This document shows positions 1 to 5,837 of a DNA stretch of 5,918 bases, piece by piece. This DNA is from Nitrososphaerota archaeon (GTDB taxonomy: Archaea; Thermoproteota; Bathyarchaeia; Bathyarchaeales; Bathycorpusculaceae). The stretch's first letter is position 1. Each line of letters opens with the position of its first letter. Location: contig JAIRJY010000126.1 in NCBI GenBank assembly GCA_031260365.1, forward strand, positions 1 to 5,918, in the 5' to 3' direction. The position numbers and the translations under genes were made by a program. The notes under the pieces were generated by a model. That model was not told the origin of the DNA. It saw nothing but the letters and a program-made list of their open reading frames with translations, and did no database searches.

Positions 1-475
1 TGCAAGAATCCTTATTGACCAAGCAAGAGTCCACTCCCAAAGCAATAAACTAACTTACGATGAACCAATAGATATCGAAGTCGTAACCAAACGTATTTGT
101 GACATTCAGCAAATGTATACACAGCACGCTGGTGTAAGACCGTTCGGTGTATCTTTAATATTTGCTGGTGTAGACAAAACTGGTTCACGAGTTTTTGGAA
201 CGCACCCTAGCGGAACATATAGAGGCTACAAAGCAACTGCTTTAGGTGCTGGAAGAGAAACTGTCTTAAATATTCTTAAAGAGGAATATCAAGAAAACAT
301 GAGCCTTGAAGACACAACAAAACTTGTGGTAAAATGTTTGGTAAAAGCTTTAGAGGCAAGACAGCTTCCGCCAAGAATCAAAATAGCAGTTATCCCTTCT
401 ACGACTAAAAAGCTCGAAATGCTCTCTGACGAGAGAATAGACACGTACATTAAAGGATTCAGCTCAAGCAAGTGA
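1..475 (+). CDS. psmA: Proteasome alpha subunit, C-terminal part (5' truncated by window edge)
   Basis: Alpha subunit of the archaeal 20S proteasome, which forms the outer heptameric rings that gate substrate entry to the proteolytic beta rings in the cytoplasm. The open frame has no start here: it reads from base 2 (position 1 is the last base of a cut codon) to TGA at 473-475, giving 157 visible residues. An internal ATG at 113 is not the real start, because family sequence continues upstream of it (ARILIDQARVHSQ, then DEPIDIEVV). Family marks include the YTQHAGVRPFGVSL segment, AGVD, the THPSGTYRGYKATALGAGRE stretch and a C-terminal helix followed by the strand IKIAVIP. The catalytic Thr belongs to beta subunits and is not expected. 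The gene is followed 7 bases later by SBDS, the usual first pair of the archaeal exosome superoperon. Identity is very secure; the N-terminal gate region lies outside the window. Confidence 0.96.
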   Translation, partial: ARILIDQARVHSQSNKLTYDEPIDIEVVTKRICDIQQMYTQHAGVRPFGVSLIFAGVDKTGSRVFGTHPSGTYRGYKATALGAGRETVLNILKEEYQENMSLEDTTKLVVKCLVKALEARQLPPRIKIAVIPSTTKKLEMLSDERIDTYIKGFSSSK

Positions 476-482
476 CGTTGTG

Positions 483-1172
483 ATGAGTGAAAAATTCACC
501 GTTGCACGCTTAACTAAAGATAATGAACACTTCGAGATATTGGTAAGACCACAGCAGGCATTAGAGTACCATAACGGCAAAGCTTTATCCATAACTGGCG
601 TTTTAGCTGCTGAAACAATTTTTTCTGACGCAAACAAAGGTACGAGGATATCCGAAGAAGTAATGAACAAAGTCTTCAAAACGATCGATCCATTGAAAAT
701 TGCTGATGAAATTTTAAAAAAAGGCACTTTACAATTAACAACCGACCAAAGACGCAAAATGGTCGATGATAAACGTAGACAAATAATCGATTTTATCGCG
801 CGACAAGCAGTTGACCCAAAAACAAATTTGCCACATCCGCCGTCTCGCATTGAGAATGCAATGGAACAGGTTCGTTATACTATTGACCACTACAAATCAG
901 TGGAGGAACAAGCAAAAGACATAGTTAAACTACTTAGACCCATTCTAGCTTTAAAAATTGAGCAAGTAACTGTTGCAGTAAAAATTCCATCACAGTATGC
1001 TTCAAGAGCGTATGGAGCAATCAAAGCTTTTGGTGTTCTTAAGCATGAAGAATGGCGTGGAGACGGTTCATGGTATGGCGAACTTGAAATGCCTGCTGGG
1101 GTCTATGCTTCCGTATTAAACAAACTTGGCGACGCAACCAAGGGCAGTGGAGAAGCAAAATTAATATCTTAA
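483..1172 (+). CDS. sbds: Ribosome maturation protein SBDS (Sdo1 family)
   Basis: Archaeal homologue of the Shwachman-Bodian-Diamond protein. In eukaryotes this family, with the EF-2-like GTPase Efl1, releases the anti-association factor eIF6/Tif6 from the large subunit; an equivalent late-maturation role is inferred in archaea. The protein is 229 residues, normal for the family. Domain 1 (FYSH fold) spans about residues 1-85. The helical domain 2 spans about 88-155, with GTLQLTTDQR, the basic RRKMVDDKRRQ run and the diagnostic PHPPSRIENAM at 118-127. Domain 3 (ferredoxin-like) spans about 158-229, with GDGSWYGELEMP. A GTG lies directly before the ATG (480), so the start could be one codon earlier. 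ATG 483 is preferred because the GTGA at 472-475 then sits at a spacing like that of other genes here. The gene lies between psmA and rrp4, as in many archaea, and was one of the links that first tied this family to RNA processing. Confidence 0.95.
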   Translation: MSEKFTVARLTKDNEHFEILVRPQQALEYHNGKALSITGVLAAETIFSDANKGTRISEEVMNKVFKTIDPLKIADEILKKGTLQLTTDQRRKMVDDKRRQIIDFIARQAVDPKTNLPHPPSRIENAMEQVRYTIDHYKSVEEQAKDIVKLLRPILALKIEQVTVAVKIPSQYASRAYGAIKAFGVLKHEEWRGDGSWYGELEMPAGVYASVLNKLGDATKGSGEAKLIS

Positions 1173-1208
1173 AAAAATGGGAAAACAAAAATTTGGACGA
1201 TGAATTTT

Positions 1209-1919
1209 ATGCCAACATATTTTGAGAAAAAACAGCTTGTTACACCTGGAGAGTTGCTTGCAGAAGGCGACTATTTACCTGGTGAGAACACGTATGTTGA
1301 AGAAAACAAAATTTATGCACAAAGAATTGGACTTGTAGATGTCGACAACAAAAAAGTCAACATGGTTGCACTTAGGGCTTTTTATGTACCTAAAGTAGGT
1401 GACATCGTTATTGGAACTGTTACGGAAGTAGGTTTTAATGGTTGGACCGTTAACATCAAGTCACCTTATAACGCGTTATTACGAGCATCAGACGTTCTAA
1501 ACAGGTCTTTTAAACCTCAAAATGACGAATTATCCACAGTTTTAACTTCAGGCGATTTAATTGTTGCAAAAATTGCTTCATATGATCGACTACATGACCC
1601 ACAACTTACCGTTGGAGAACCTGGACTTGGAAAAATTACTCGTGGACAAATACTTCATTTAGTACCCACAAAAATTCCGCGTGTAATAGGTCGAAAAGGT
1701 TCAATGATTTCTATGATTAAACAGGAAACAAATTGTCAAATTGTACTTGGGCTAAACGGAATAGTTCTGGTCACTGGCAAGACACATGAAGATGAAGACA
1801 TTGCCATCACGGCGATTAGAAAAATCGAGCAGGAATCACACACAAATGGTCTAACTGATCGTATCACTCAACTACTTAAAGAAAATAAAGTAAATGTGGA
1901 GGAACCTAATAATGAATGA
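1209..1919 (+). CDS. rrp4: Exosome complex RNA-binding cap protein Rrp4
   Basis: RNA-binding cap subunit of the archaeal exosome. Three copies (or Csl4) sit on the Rrp41/Rrp42 ring and guide RNA 3' ends into the chamber. From ATG 1209 it has 236 residues: an N-terminal domain (about 7-58, with [11 protein letters not shown] and GENTY), an S1 domain (about 63-137) and a KH domain (about 150-210) whose GRKGSM loop at 161-166 is the expected G-rich RNA-binding loop. There are two possible starts. ATG 1200 would add only M-N-F and leaves no room for a ribosome site. ATG 1209 lies 9 bases after a weak GGACG (1195-1199) and gives [10 protein letters not shown], close to the usual N-terminus, so I chose it. 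The end overlaps the rrp41 start by 8 bases, suggesting translational coupling of cap and ring subunits. The acidic tail after the KH domain (VEEPNNE) is unremarkable. Confidence 0.95.
   Translation: MPTYFEKKQLVTPGELLAEGDYLPGENTYVEENKIYAQRIGLVDVDNKKVNMVALRAFYVPKVGDIVIGTVTEVGFNGWTVNIKSPYNALLRASDVLNRSFKPQNDELSTVLTSGDLIVAKIASYDRLHDPQLTVGEPGLGKITRGQILHLVPTKIPRVIGRKGSMISMIKQETNCQIVLGLNGIVLVTGKTHEDEDIAITAIRKIEQESHTNGLTDRITQLLKENKVNVEEPNNE
1898..1902 (+). promoter_or_regulatory. Shine-Dalgarno site deciding the rrp41 start
   Basis: A perfect GGAGG lies inside the end of rrp4, 9 bases before the ATG at 1912. It selects ATG 1912 over the in-frame upstream ATG at 1894, which would put the site inside its own coding sequence and add six unconserved residues. 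Confidence 0.75.
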
Positions 1920-2661
1920 AAAACACGATAAATTAATTGACAAAAAAGGTATAAGATTAGACGGTCGCAAAGCGGATGAACTTCGACCCTTAAAACTTCA
2001 AGTGGGTGTACTTTCAAACGCTGATGGTTCAGCTTATATTGAACATGGTAAAAATAAAATTTTAGCCGCAGCTTTTGGTCCACGAGAAATGCATCCAAAA
2101 CATTTAGCTCTTGCAGATCGAATGGTTTTACGATGCCGATATCACATGGCACCATTCTCAGTTCAAGAACGAAAATCTCCTGCACCATCCAGACGAGAAG
2201 TTGAACTCTCCAAAGTTATACGCGAGTCGCTTGAACCTGCGTTGTTTTTAGAACTTTACCCAAGAACAGGTGTAGATGTGTTTATTGAGGTATTACAAGC
2301 TGATGGTGGAACAAGATGTGCAAGTATTACAGCTGCTGCTTTGGCAATTGCAGATGCTGGTGTTCCAATGCGCGACCTTGTAGTTGCCTGTGCAGCCGGT
2401 AAAGTTGATGATACAGTTGTCCTTGATCTGCACGATACAGAAGATAAACTTGGTTCTGCAGATGTTCCAGTAGCTTATATGCCATCATTAAATGCTATTA
2501 CACTCCTTCAAATGGATGGCATCCTCAATCCTGACGAGTTTCAACAAGCCGTAGACATGGCTATGGGTGGATGCAAAAAAATCTATGAAATGCAAAAAGA
2601 AGCTTTGAAAACCAAATATATGGTTGCAAAAGATATAGACGAAAGTGAGGTAGAAGAATAA
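1912..2661 (+). CDS. rrp41: Exosome complex exonuclease Rrp41, catalytic ring subunit
   Basis: RNase PH-like subunit that carries the phosphorolytic site of the archaeal exosome. It shortens RNA from the 3' end using phosphate, releasing nucleoside diphosphates, and can run in reverse to add heteropolymeric tails. The protein has 249 residues. The entry motif GIRLDGRK (13-20) marks the RNase PH family. The substrate/phosphate-binding pair R94-R95 sits in [18 protein letters not shown] and [11 protein letters not shown] (132-142) follow; acidic residues D178 and D184 lie in [11 protein letters not shown]. These match the roles of R98/R99 and D182/D188 described for Sulfolobus Rrp41 with a constant offset of four, so the subunit is predicted to be active. 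It overlaps rrp4 by 8 bases and rrp42 by 1 base, consistent with one mRNA and balanced synthesis of the alternating ring. Confidence 0.97.
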   Translation: MNEKHDKLIDKKGIRLDGRKADELRPLKLQVGVLSNADGSAYIEHGKNKILAAAFGPREMHPKHLALADRMVLRCRYHMAPFSVQERKSPAPSRREVELSKVIRESLEPALFLELYPRTGVDVFIEVLQADGGTRCASITAAALAIADAGVPMRDLVVACAAGKVDDTVVLDLHDTEDKLGSADVPVAYMPSLNAITLLQMDGILNPDEFQQAVDMAMGGCKKIYEMQKEALKTKYMVAKDIDESEVEE

Positions 2662-3452
2662 TGTCATCACTTATTACAAGAGTTAGACTGAAGCAAATTA
2701 GTCAACACATAGAAAAAGGTATACGGTTAGACGGACGCAGTCTACAAGAGTATCGACAAATTCACATTGAACAAGGTGTAATTGAGAAAGCAGAAGGATC
2801 CGCACGCGTTTACATGGGAAAAACTGAAGTTTTAGTTGGTGTCAAAGTTGAAACTGGCGAACCATTCCCTGATACACCTAACGATGGTGTGCAAACTGTA
2901 AATGCTGAACTTGTGCCATTAGCATCACCAAACTTTGAACCAGGACCGCCAGATGAGAATAGCATTGAATTAGCAAGAATTGTTGATCGTGGACTACGCG
3001 AATCACATGCTATTGACACAGAAAAACTCTGTATCAAAGCAGGAGAAAAAGTGTTTGTAGTATTTGTAGACGTTTACGTCCTTAACCATGCTGGAAACTT
3101 GATAGATGCTTCTGCGTTAGCTGCATTAGCCGCATTGATGAACACTAAAATACCTAGCTATGAAGTTAAAGATGGCGAACTAAAAATCAAACAAGGATAC
3201 ACACAATTACCCATGAAGAGTCGACCAATAACAGTTACAATCGCTAAAATCAACAACCAACTAGTTATCGACCCACAATATGAAGAAGAACAAGTAATGG
3301 ATTCAAGAATTTCCATAGCAGTCAACGAAAAAGGTGACATTTGTGCGGTCCAGAAAGGTGGTTCCGGCTATTTCACACCGCAACAGATTTTAGAAGCTTC
3401 ACAGCTTGCACAAGCAAAAGCAGCAGAACTGCGCAAGAAATTTAACTGGTGA
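2661..3452 (+). CDS. rrp42: Exosome complex protein Rrp42, non-catalytic ring subunit
   Basis: Partner of Rrp41 in the hexameric (Rrp41-Rrp42)3 ring. It is RNase PH-like in fold but inactive on its own; it contributes RNA-binding residues and structure to the Rrp41 site. It has 263 residues, normal for archaeal Rrp42. The N-terminal helix precedes GIRLDGRSLQEYR (20-32). The arginine-bearing helix ELARIVDRGLRES (103-115), the NLIDASALAALAAL core (146-159) and the EEEQVMDSRI strand (208-217) are typical. The acidic catalytic pair seen in Rrp41 (GSADVP context) is absent, as expected for this paralogue. The stop of rrp41 and the ATG share one base (TAATG). A GAGGT at 2647-2651 within the rrp41 end serves as ribosome site. 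The alternating Lys/Ala/Glu C-terminal helix ends at FNW, and the TGA overlaps the ribosome site of the next gene. Confidence 0.96.
   Translation: MSSLITRVRLKQISQHIEKGIRLDGRSLQEYRQIHIEQGVIEKAEGSARVYMGKTEVLVGVKVETGEPFPDTPNDGVQTVNAELVPLASPNFEPGPPDENSIELARIVDRGLRESHAIDTEKLCIKAGEKVFVVFVDVYVLNHAGNLIDASALAALAALMNTKIPSYEVKDGELKIKQGYTQLPMKSRPITVTIAKINNQLVIDPQYEEEQVMDSRISIAVNEKGDICAVQKGGSGYFTPQQILEASQLAQAKAAELRKKFNW
3448..3452 (+). promoter_or_regulatory. Ribosome site that supports a TTG start for L37Ae
   Basis: GGTGA overlaps the rrp42 stop codon and is complementary to the archaeal 16S tail. TTG at 3458 lies 5 bases after it. GTG 3449 falls inside the site, and ATG 3467 is 14 bases away, so the TTG is the best-spaced start. 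Confidence 0.55.
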
Positions 3453-3457
3453 AAAGA

Positions 3458-3784
3458 TTGCCAAAAATGAAGAAAGTCGGTTCAACACGTGGATTAGGTG
3501 CACGATACGGTTCCACAGTTAGAAAACGCTATGTGAAAGTAATAACTGAATTAAAAAAGCCTCATAAATGCCCACAATGTGGTTTCGTAAGAGTCCACCG
3601 CGTTAGCGTTGGCGTATGGAAATGTAATAAATGCAATTATACATATGCAGGCGGAGCATATACCCCATTGACAAAATTGGGTATTATAGCTAAACGAGCG
3701 GCGAAAGGCGCAGGAGAAAGCACGACAACAAATATAGCTTCCTCCGCTGCACCAGCAGTTGAAGCAGCCACTGGAACTGAGTAG
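3458..3784 (+). CDS. rpl37ae: Large-subunit ribosomal protein L37Ae (eL43), TTG start
   Basis: Zinc-ribbon protein of the archaeal/eukaryotic large ribosomal subunit, bound to 23S rRNA. With the TTG start it reads MPKMKKVGSTRGLGARYG, lining up in length with the usual M-x3-KKVGS N-terminus; GTG at 3449 or ATG at 3467 would make it three residues longer or shorter. It has 108 residues. The zinc ribbon is CX2C-X14-CX2C (C38, C41, C56, C59), followed by YTYAGGAYTP, the conserved end of the fold. After about residue 75 comes an Ala/Ser/Thr-rich, mildly acidic tail of roughly 30 residues (ESTTTNIASSAAPAVEAATG), which is probably disordered and not part of the core family. The gene follows rrp42 with its ribosome site on the rrp42 stop codon. 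RpoP, its frequent downstream neighbour in archaea, is absent. Confidence 0.92.
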   Translation: MPKMKKVGSTRGLGARYGSTVRKRYVKVITELKKPHKCPQCGFVRVHRVSVGVWKCNKCNYTYAGGAYTPLTKLGIIAKRAAKGAGESTTTNIASSAAPAVEAATGTE

Positions 3785-3785
3785 T

Positions 3786-3829
3786 GCTTCTTTTTCTTCT
3801 TTTAATATTCTGCTTTTTGTTTATTTTTA
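3786..3829 (+). terminator. T-rich transcription terminator after rpl37ae
   Basis: Just after the L37Ae stop the + strand has four separate T runs (3791-3795, 3800-3803, 3814-3818, 3824-3828) with hardly any A or G between them. Archaeal RNA polymerase stops at such T-rich tracts without needing a hairpin. This is the first such tract in the window and the first spacer of any size, so it likely ends the exosome transcript. Confidence 0.65.
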
Positions 3830-3833
3830 TATT
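3826..3833 (+). promoter_or_regulatory. Possible TATA box for pcc1
   Basis: TTTATATT resembles the archaeal TATA element and lies about 45 bases before the pcc1 ATG, which would put a start of transcription near 3852-3858. There is no clear purine-rich BRE upstream, and the element sits in T/A-rich sequence where such matches arise by chance. Confidence 0.35.
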
Positions 3834-3876
3834 TAACTTTATCTATTTGTATGTTACAGTGTATTGACGTGAAAAC

Positions 3877-4134
3877 ATGGCTGTTAAGGTCAAAGCATCT
3901 ATACGTCTAAATTTGTGTAACCCTAAACAGCTTGCTACAACTGTTGCAGCACTAAAACCTGAAGTCAACTCGTCTGTTACCCATCGGGCAAACGTAGATT
4001 TACAAGTACATGACTGCTTTCTTGTTCTAATTATTGTTGCTGAAGATATTATTGCTTTACGTGCCATGACTAATGCTTATCTACGTTGGATTATGTCGAC
4101 AGTAAAGGTTGTTGAAGTAATTAAACACATGTAG
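3877..4134 (+). CDS. pcc1: KEOPS complex subunit Pcc1
   Basis: Small dimerising subunit of KEOPS (with Kae1, Bud32, Cgi121), the complex that transfers threonylcarbamoyl to A37 of ANN-decoding tRNAs (t6A); Pcc1 dimers bind Kae1 and tRNA. It has 85 residues, a normal length. The family signature is clear: the strand KVKASIRL, LKPEVNSS around 26-33, the strand CFLVLIIVAED (47-57), then ALRAMTNAYLRWI (60-72), matching the conserved LRA-x2-NSYLRW helix. GTGA at 3869-3872 is a weak ribosome site. The gene is flanked by T-rich tracts on both sides, so it may be transcribed alone, although pcc1 often lies downstream of L37Ae/RpoP in archaeal exosome clusters. No Cgi121, Kae1 or Bud32 gene is in the window. 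There is no sign of decay. Confidence 0.88.
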   Translation: MAVKVKASIRLNLCNPKQLATTVAALKPEVNSSVTHRANVDLQVHDCFLVLIIVAEDIIALRAMTNAYLRWIMSTVKVVEVIKHM

Positions 4135-4139
4135 TCCTG

Positions 4140-4147
4140 TTTTTTTT
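4140..4147 (+). terminator. T8 terminator after pcc1
   Basis: Eight consecutive T begin five bases after the pcc1 stop, with no strong hairpin before them. This is a typical intrinsic archaeal stop signal and precedes a new promoter. Confidence 0.65.
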
Positions 4148-4167
4148 GACTTATGTGACCAGTTAGC

Positions 4168-4189
4168 CGTTTATAGATTTCATTAAACG
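4168..4189. repeat. Inverted repeat upstream of the rpsM promoter
   Basis: CGTTTA (4168-4173) and TAAACG (4184-4189) form perfect 6-base arms around a 10-base centre, about 20 bases upstream of the BRE/TATA element. It could be a regulator-binding site, but arms this short in AT-rich DNA can occur by chance. Confidence 0.3.
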
Positions 4190-4201
4190 AATGTTCCTGC
4201 A

Positions 4202-4217
4202 AGGGAAGGTTTAAATA
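4202..4217 (+). promoter_or_regulatory. BRE/TATA promoter of the rpsM-rpsD-rpsK-(rpoD) operon
   Basis: A purine-rich BRE (AGGGAAGG, 4202-4209) runs directly into TTTAAATA (4210-4217), a near-ideal archaeal TATA box. Transcription should begin about 25 bases downstream, near 4238-4242, leaving a leader of roughly 30 bases before the rpsM ATG. It follows the T8 terminator and is the clearest promoter in the window. I infer that it drives the whole ribosomal block. Confidence 0.75.
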
Positions 4218-4272
4218 AATACTGCCTTATTTCGTATAACTGCTTCAAGTTAAAAACGGATGATAATTTAGA

Positions 4273-4758
4273 ATGTCGACACAGGAATTTCGTCACATAA
4301 TACGTATCCTAGGTGCTGACTCACCAGGTACCCTTAAAACTTCTTACGCAGTGAAGAAAGTTAGGGGAATTAACATGAGTTTATCTAATGCTGTTCTTAA
4401 AAAAGCAGATGTTAATCCAGACTTGCGAGTAGGTTTCATAACAGATTCAGACATCGCAAAAATAGAAGATGTACTTCGAGACCCGGCGAAATATGGTATA
4501 CCTAGCTGGCTTTTTAACAGACAAAAAGATTCAGAAACGGGTAAAGACAGTAATCTTTTGAGTGCTGACTTAATTTTCAAAGTAAAAACTGATATTGATA
4601 AAGATAAAGAAATCCGTTCTTGGCGTGGATATCGTCATGCTTACGGCTTAAAGGTTCGCGGTCAAAGGACAAAATGTACTGGTCGCGCAGGAAAAGCTTT
4701 AGGTGTTAAGAAAAAGACTTTGCAACAAAAGCCGGGCGGATCTGAAGGAGGCAAATAA
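4273..4758 (+). CDS. rpsM: Small-subunit ribosomal protein S13 (uS13)
   Basis: Head protein of the small ribosomal subunit, contacting the large subunit and P-site tRNA. It has 161 residues, the longer archaeal/eukaryotic form. The N-terminus FRHIIRILGAD is typical. A helical region contains VRGINMSLSNAVLKKADV (30-47). The middle segment GIPSWLFNRQKD (75-86) belongs to the archaeal type. The basic C-terminal rRNA/tRNA-binding part, RSWRGYRHAYGLKVRGQRT (115-133) with TGRAG and GVKKK, is highly conserved. The last residues (QQKPGGSEGGK) are a flexible tail whose codons also hold the ribosome site of rpsD. GGATGAT at 4258-4264 is the likely ribosome site. It is the first gene after the strong promoter, and the order S13-S4-S11-RpoD is the standard archaeal arrangement. 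Confidence 0.96.
   Translation: MSTQEFRHIIRILGADSPGTLKTSYAVKKVRGINMSLSNAVLKKADVNPDLRVGFITDSDIAKIEDVLRDPAKYGIPSWLFNRQKDSETGKDSNLLSADLIFKVKTDIDKDKEIRSWRGYRHAYGLKVRGQRTKCTGRAGKALGVKKKTLQQKPGGSEGGK
4747..4751 (+). promoter_or_regulatory. Shine-Dalgarno site for rpsD inside the rpsM end
   Basis: A perfect GGAGG, encoding part of the S13 Gly-Gly tail, lies 9 bases before the rpsD ATG at 4761 and supports coupled translation of S13 and S4. Confidence 0.7.
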
Positions 4759-4760
4759 TA

Positions 4761-5357
4761 ATGGGCGATCCAAAGAAACAGCGTAAGAAATTTGATACAC
4801 CACGGTTTCGTTGGCGTAAAGATATTCTCCAAGAAGAACTTAAGCTCTTAGGTCAATACGGATTAAGAAATAAGCATGAGCTATGGCGTCATAAAACGTA
4901 TTTATCTAAAGTGAGAGGTATTGCACGTTCATTAATCAGCAAAACACCTGAAGAGCGCGCAAAAATGGAAAATGAACTGTTAAACCGTTTAAAGAAGTTG
5001 GGCATTTTGCAGGAAACCGCTGTTCTGGATAACGTCTTAGACTTAACTATCGAAGACATTTTAGAACGAAGATTACAAACGATTGTGTTCCGAAAAAGTT
5101 TGGTACGAACTATCTTCCAATCTCGGCAACTAATTACACACGCTCACATATCTATTAACAATCGCAGAGTAACAATTCCTGGGTATATTGTACCAAAACT
5201 GGAAGAATCTCAAATAGCTTACTCTACAACAAGTGCTGTGTCAAGTCAAGAACATGCGTTACGCGTAAGTTTAACGTTTGTTGCAAAGGAGCCTGAACTA
5301 CGTCAATCTCCGCGTGGCAGAAGAGGCGGGCGTGGCAGTGGGGGCGGCAGATTTTGA
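4761..5357 (+). CDS. rpsD: Small-subunit ribosomal protein S4 (uS4) with RG-rich tail
   Basis: Primary 16S rRNA-binding protein that nucleates small-subunit assembly. It has 198 residues. The N-terminal basic region [16 protein letters not shown] (3-18) is characteristic of the archaeal form. A helical part includes [19 protein letters not shown] (30-48). The S4 RNA-binding domain (about 101-165) contains [31 protein letters not shown] and [10 protein letters not shown]. There are no cysteines, so the zinc-binding N-terminus of some bacterial S4 proteins is absent. The C-terminus, from about 185 ([14 protein letters not shown]), is an Arg/Gly tail of about 14 residues that extends beyond the conserved fold and is probably disordered and RNA-contacting. 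The gene starts 2 bases after the rpsM stop and overlaps rpsK by 4 bases. The G-rich codons of the tail double as the rpsK ribosome site. Confidence 0.96.
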   Translation: MGDPKKQRKKFDTPRFRWRKDILQEELKLLGQYGLRNKHELWRHKTYLSKVRGIARSLISKTPEERAKMENELLNRLKKLGILQETAVLDNVLDLTIEDILERRLQTIVFRKSLVRTIFQSRQLITHAHISINNRRVTIPGYIVPKLEESQIAYSTTSAVSSQEHALRVSLTFVAKEPELRQSPRGRRGGRGSGGGRF

Positions 5358-5755
5358 GCAACAGTAAGCGTAATGAAAAATGGGGCATTGTCCACATTTT
5401 CAGTTCATATAACAACACACTGATTCATATTACCGATATTAGCGGTGCAGAGACAATTGCACGTACAACTGGTGGTATGTTCGTTAAAGCTGACCGCATG
5501 GAATCATCACCATATGCAGCTATGCGAGCTGCAACAGGTGCTGCGGAAATTGCCCGAGATAAAGGTGTAACATCTATACACATCAAAGTCCGCGCGCCAG
5601 GTGGTAGTGGTCCAAGAACCCCTGGTCCAGGTGCACAAGCAGCTATCAGAGCTCTTGCAAGATTTGGGTTCCGTATTGAACGCATTGAAGAAGTAACTCC
5701 AATTCCACACGATGGTACACGAAGACCAGGCGGACGAAGAGGACGAAGAGTTTAA
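5354..5755 (+). CDS. rpsK: Small-subunit ribosomal protein S11 (uS11), TTG start
   Basis: Platform protein of the small subunit, near the mRNA exit and the 16S 3' end. It has 133 residues, complete to the conserved GGRRGRRV end. The core is almost invariant: [20 protein letters not shown] (9-28), [13 protein letters not shown] (36-48), ESSPYAAM (50-57), [20 protein letters not shown] (78-97) and [15 protein letters not shown] (116-130). No ATG or GTG lies in frame before residue 42, so initiation must be at TTG 5354, which overlaps the rpsD stop as TTGA. A GGGGG at 5340-5344 can pair with the 16S tail through one G-U wobble, 9 bases before the TTG. Expression is therefore likely coupled to rpsD. 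An 82-base spacer separates it from rpoD; I see no strong terminator or promoter there. Confidence 0.96.
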   Translation: MSNSKRNEKWGIVHIFSSYNNTLIHITDISGAETIARTTGGMFVKADRMESSPYAAMRAATGAAEIARDKGVTSIHIKVRAPGGSGPRTPGPGAQAAIRALARFGFRIERIEEVTPIPHDGTRRPGGRRGRRV

Positions 5756-5822
5756 ACTTCTTCCTATATTTACTTTAGTGGAAAAATTGAAATAATGTTA
5801 AACTAATATCATATCTATTAAT

Positions 5823-5828
5823 GGAGTG
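5823..5828 (+). promoter_or_regulatory. Ribosome site for the rpoD GTG start
   Basis: GGAGTG lies 9 bases before the GTG at 5838, supporting that codon as the rpoD start although no ATG is used. Confidence 0.6.
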
Positions 5829-5837
5829 TTTTAGCAA

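Noticed and set aside
464..850. 128-residue frame on the - strand opposite SBDS
   Set aside because: It lies antisense to a clearly conserved gene, its protein is low-quality and unrecognisable, and there is no promoter or ribosome site pointing to it.
1177..1203. Eight-codon frame (ATG to TGA) between SBDS and rrp4, ending at the rrp4 start region
   Set aside because: Too short to judge, it has no ribosome site of its own and it spans the likely rrp4 ribosome site; best seen as leader sequence.
1868..2188. 106-residue - strand frame opposite rrp4/rrp41
   Set aside because: It is a shadow of the conserved sense genes, with a composition that reflects the reverse complement of their codons.
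3843..4067. 74-residue - strand frame opposite pcc1
   Set aside because: The + strand frame carries the Pcc1 signature LRA-x2-N-x-YLRW; the reverse frame shows no family resemblance.
5756..5837. Possible separate promoter or terminator between rpsK and rpoD
   Set aside because: The spacer is AT-rich with weak TATA-like words, but it has no clear BRE and no long T run; the ribosome site for rpoD is the only supported element.
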